Assembly: GCA_027494055.1 (NCBI GenBank) | Contig: JAOSJO010000025.1 | Span: forward strand, 1-64,000 | Length of the DNA stretch: 64,000 nt | Reading direction: 5' to 3' | DNA from: Anaerolineae bacterium | GTDB lineage: Bacteria > Chloroflexota > Anaerolineae > Aggregatilineales > JAFGMM01 | In this document: piece by piece, positions 63,235-64,000 of the stretch | How positions within the stretch are numbered: position 1 is the first letter of the stretch | Layout of the letters: every line of letters begins with the position of its first letter | Program-made: the position numbers and the translations under genes | The notes under the pieces: model-generated | Database searches by the model: none | What the model saw: the letters and a program-made list of their open reading frames with translations, nothing else | Told to the model about the DNA's origin: nothing

Positions 63235-64000
63235 ATGCAAGACCTCGGAATCGTCATTGTTAACTGGAACACGCGCGACTACCTGCGCGCCTGCCTGGAG
63301 TCGGTGTTCGCCAGCGACGGGCTGAGCTACCGCGTCGTCGTGGTGGACAACGCCTCCACGGACGGCAGCGCGGAGATGGTGCGCGCGGCGTTCCCACAGG
63401 CCGAGCTGATCGCCAGCGCGGTCAACGGCGGCTACCCCTACGGCAACAACCTGGGGCTGCGGCGGCTCGGCTTCGACGGCGGCGCGCCGTCGGCGACGCT
63501 GCCGCGCTATGCGCTGCTGCTCAACCCCGACACCGTCGTGCCGCCGCACGCGCTCGCCGCAATGGTCGCGTTCATGGACCAGCATCCGAAGTACGGCGTC
63601 GCCGGCCCCAAGCTCGTCCTTGCCGATGGCGCGCTCGACATGGCGTGCCGGCGGAGCTTCCCCTCGCCGGAGGTGTCGGCCTACCGGATGCTGGGCCTCT
63701 CGAAGCTGTTCCCAAACAGCCGGCGCTTTGGCCGGTACAACATGACGTTCCTCGACCCCAACCGGGAGACCGAGGTCGACTCGGTGGTCGGCGCGTTCAT
63801 GATGGTGCGGCGCGAGGCCATCGAGGCGGTGGGGCTGCTCGACGAGGCGTTCTTCATGTACGGCGAGGACCTGGACTGGGCGTACCGGATGCGCCAGGCC
63901 GGCTGGCCGGCCTATTACTACCCGAAGGTCGAAGTGCTCCACCACAAGCGCGCCGCCAGCCGGCAGAGCCGCCGCGCGCAGGTGGAGTTCTACCGCGCCA
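63235..64000 (+). CDS. Family 2 glycosyltransferase, 3'-truncated by the window end
   Basis: ATG at 63235 (MQDLGIVIVNWNTRDYLRAC). GT-A fold: VVVVDNASTDGSAEMVRAAF, GGYPYGNNLGLRRLG and the DxD-type site in LLLNPDTVVPPHA. Late motifs are VVGAFMMVRREAIEAVGLLD, EAFFMYGEDLDWAYRMRQAG and YYPKVEVLHHKRAASRQSRR. It resembles rhamnosyltransferases of surface-polysaccharide clusters. The frame is open to the last base, so the C-terminus lies outside. About 255 residues are visible. Confidence 0.85.
   Translation, partial: MQDLGIVIVNWNTRDYLRACLESVFASDGLSYRVVVVDNASTDGSAEMVRAAFPQAELIASAVNGGYPYGNNLGLRRLGFDGGAPSATLPRYALLLNPDTVVPPHALAAMVAFMDQHPKYGVAGPKLVLADGALDMACRRSFPSPEVSAYRMLGLSKLFPNSRRFGRYNMTFLDPNRETEVDSVVGAFMMVRREAIEAVGLLDEAFFMYGEDLDWAYRMRQAGWPAYYYPKVEVLHHKRAASRQSRRAQVEFYRA

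Overview
The window is a GC-rich bacterial chromosome segment. Its gene content suggests a Chloroflexota member, probably Anaerolineae-like: many bacterial-SH3 and Thr/Pro/Ala-linker lipoproteins, a large BTAD/NB-ARC/TPR/LuxR regulator, a Ser/Thr kinase with an extracytoplasmic SH3 domain, a NuoC-NuoD fusion, and a carbohydrate ABC importer. The assignment is inferred from protein families only. More than half of the protein genes are broken by single-base indels, mostly in short G or C runs. rpoC, which is essential, is among them, so most breaks are probably sequencing or assembly errors. Coordinates below describe the frame-corrected genes.

Layout. 1-7 kb is accessory sequence: a nuclease C-terminus, a tyrosine-recombinase remnant, a secreted protein with four near-identical 146-residue repeats, and a giant two-barrel glycosidase-like/SH3/M23 protein. 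7.7-12 kb holds a STAND-type transcriptional regulator and a degraded copy of an unknown gene. 12.3-17.3 kb is a sugar ABC importer operon (Tat-exported binding protein, two permeases) ending in an unusual DeoR-HTH/ADP-ribosylglycohydrolase fusion. 17.3-19.8 kb is an unrecognised cassette of four small genes read leftward from a good promoter, facing a small HTH gene. One of its genes is paralogous to the degraded copy at 11.5-12.0 kb. This is the best candidate for an undescribed system. 19.9-20.1 kb is a hairpin array.

20-34.5 kb mixes membrane and housekeeping genes: an ABC-2-like membrane protein, a glycogen-debranching-type GH15 enzyme, a Pcm-like methyltransferase, a GNAT acetyltransferase, a HerA-type ATPase, a PKD/SH3 lipoprotein, an SbcD-like nuclease and a lamin-tail-domain protein. 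An intact IS5-family element (34.5-35.4 kb) sits exactly at the stop codon of a GT39-like membrane protein gene. 37.5-40.8 kb encodes the E1-alpha, E1-beta and E2 components of a 2-oxoacid dehydrogenase. tRNA-Arg(UCG) follows, then rpoC with its own promoter and a long acidic C-terminal tail.

46-64 kb contains a second glycosidase-like lipoprotein, a TPR membrane protein, a Lon-N-domain protein, an Mrp ATPase, a partial complex I cluster (nuoB, nuoCD, nuoI), an aldehyde dehydrogenase, a Ser/Thr kinase, a SufR-like repressor next to an ErpA-type Fe-S carrier, a cobalamin-type radical SAM enzyme, two small unknown proteins, and the start of a GT2 glycosyltransferase. Two REPIN-like paired palindromes (22.5 and 46.4 kb) mark intergenic spaces.
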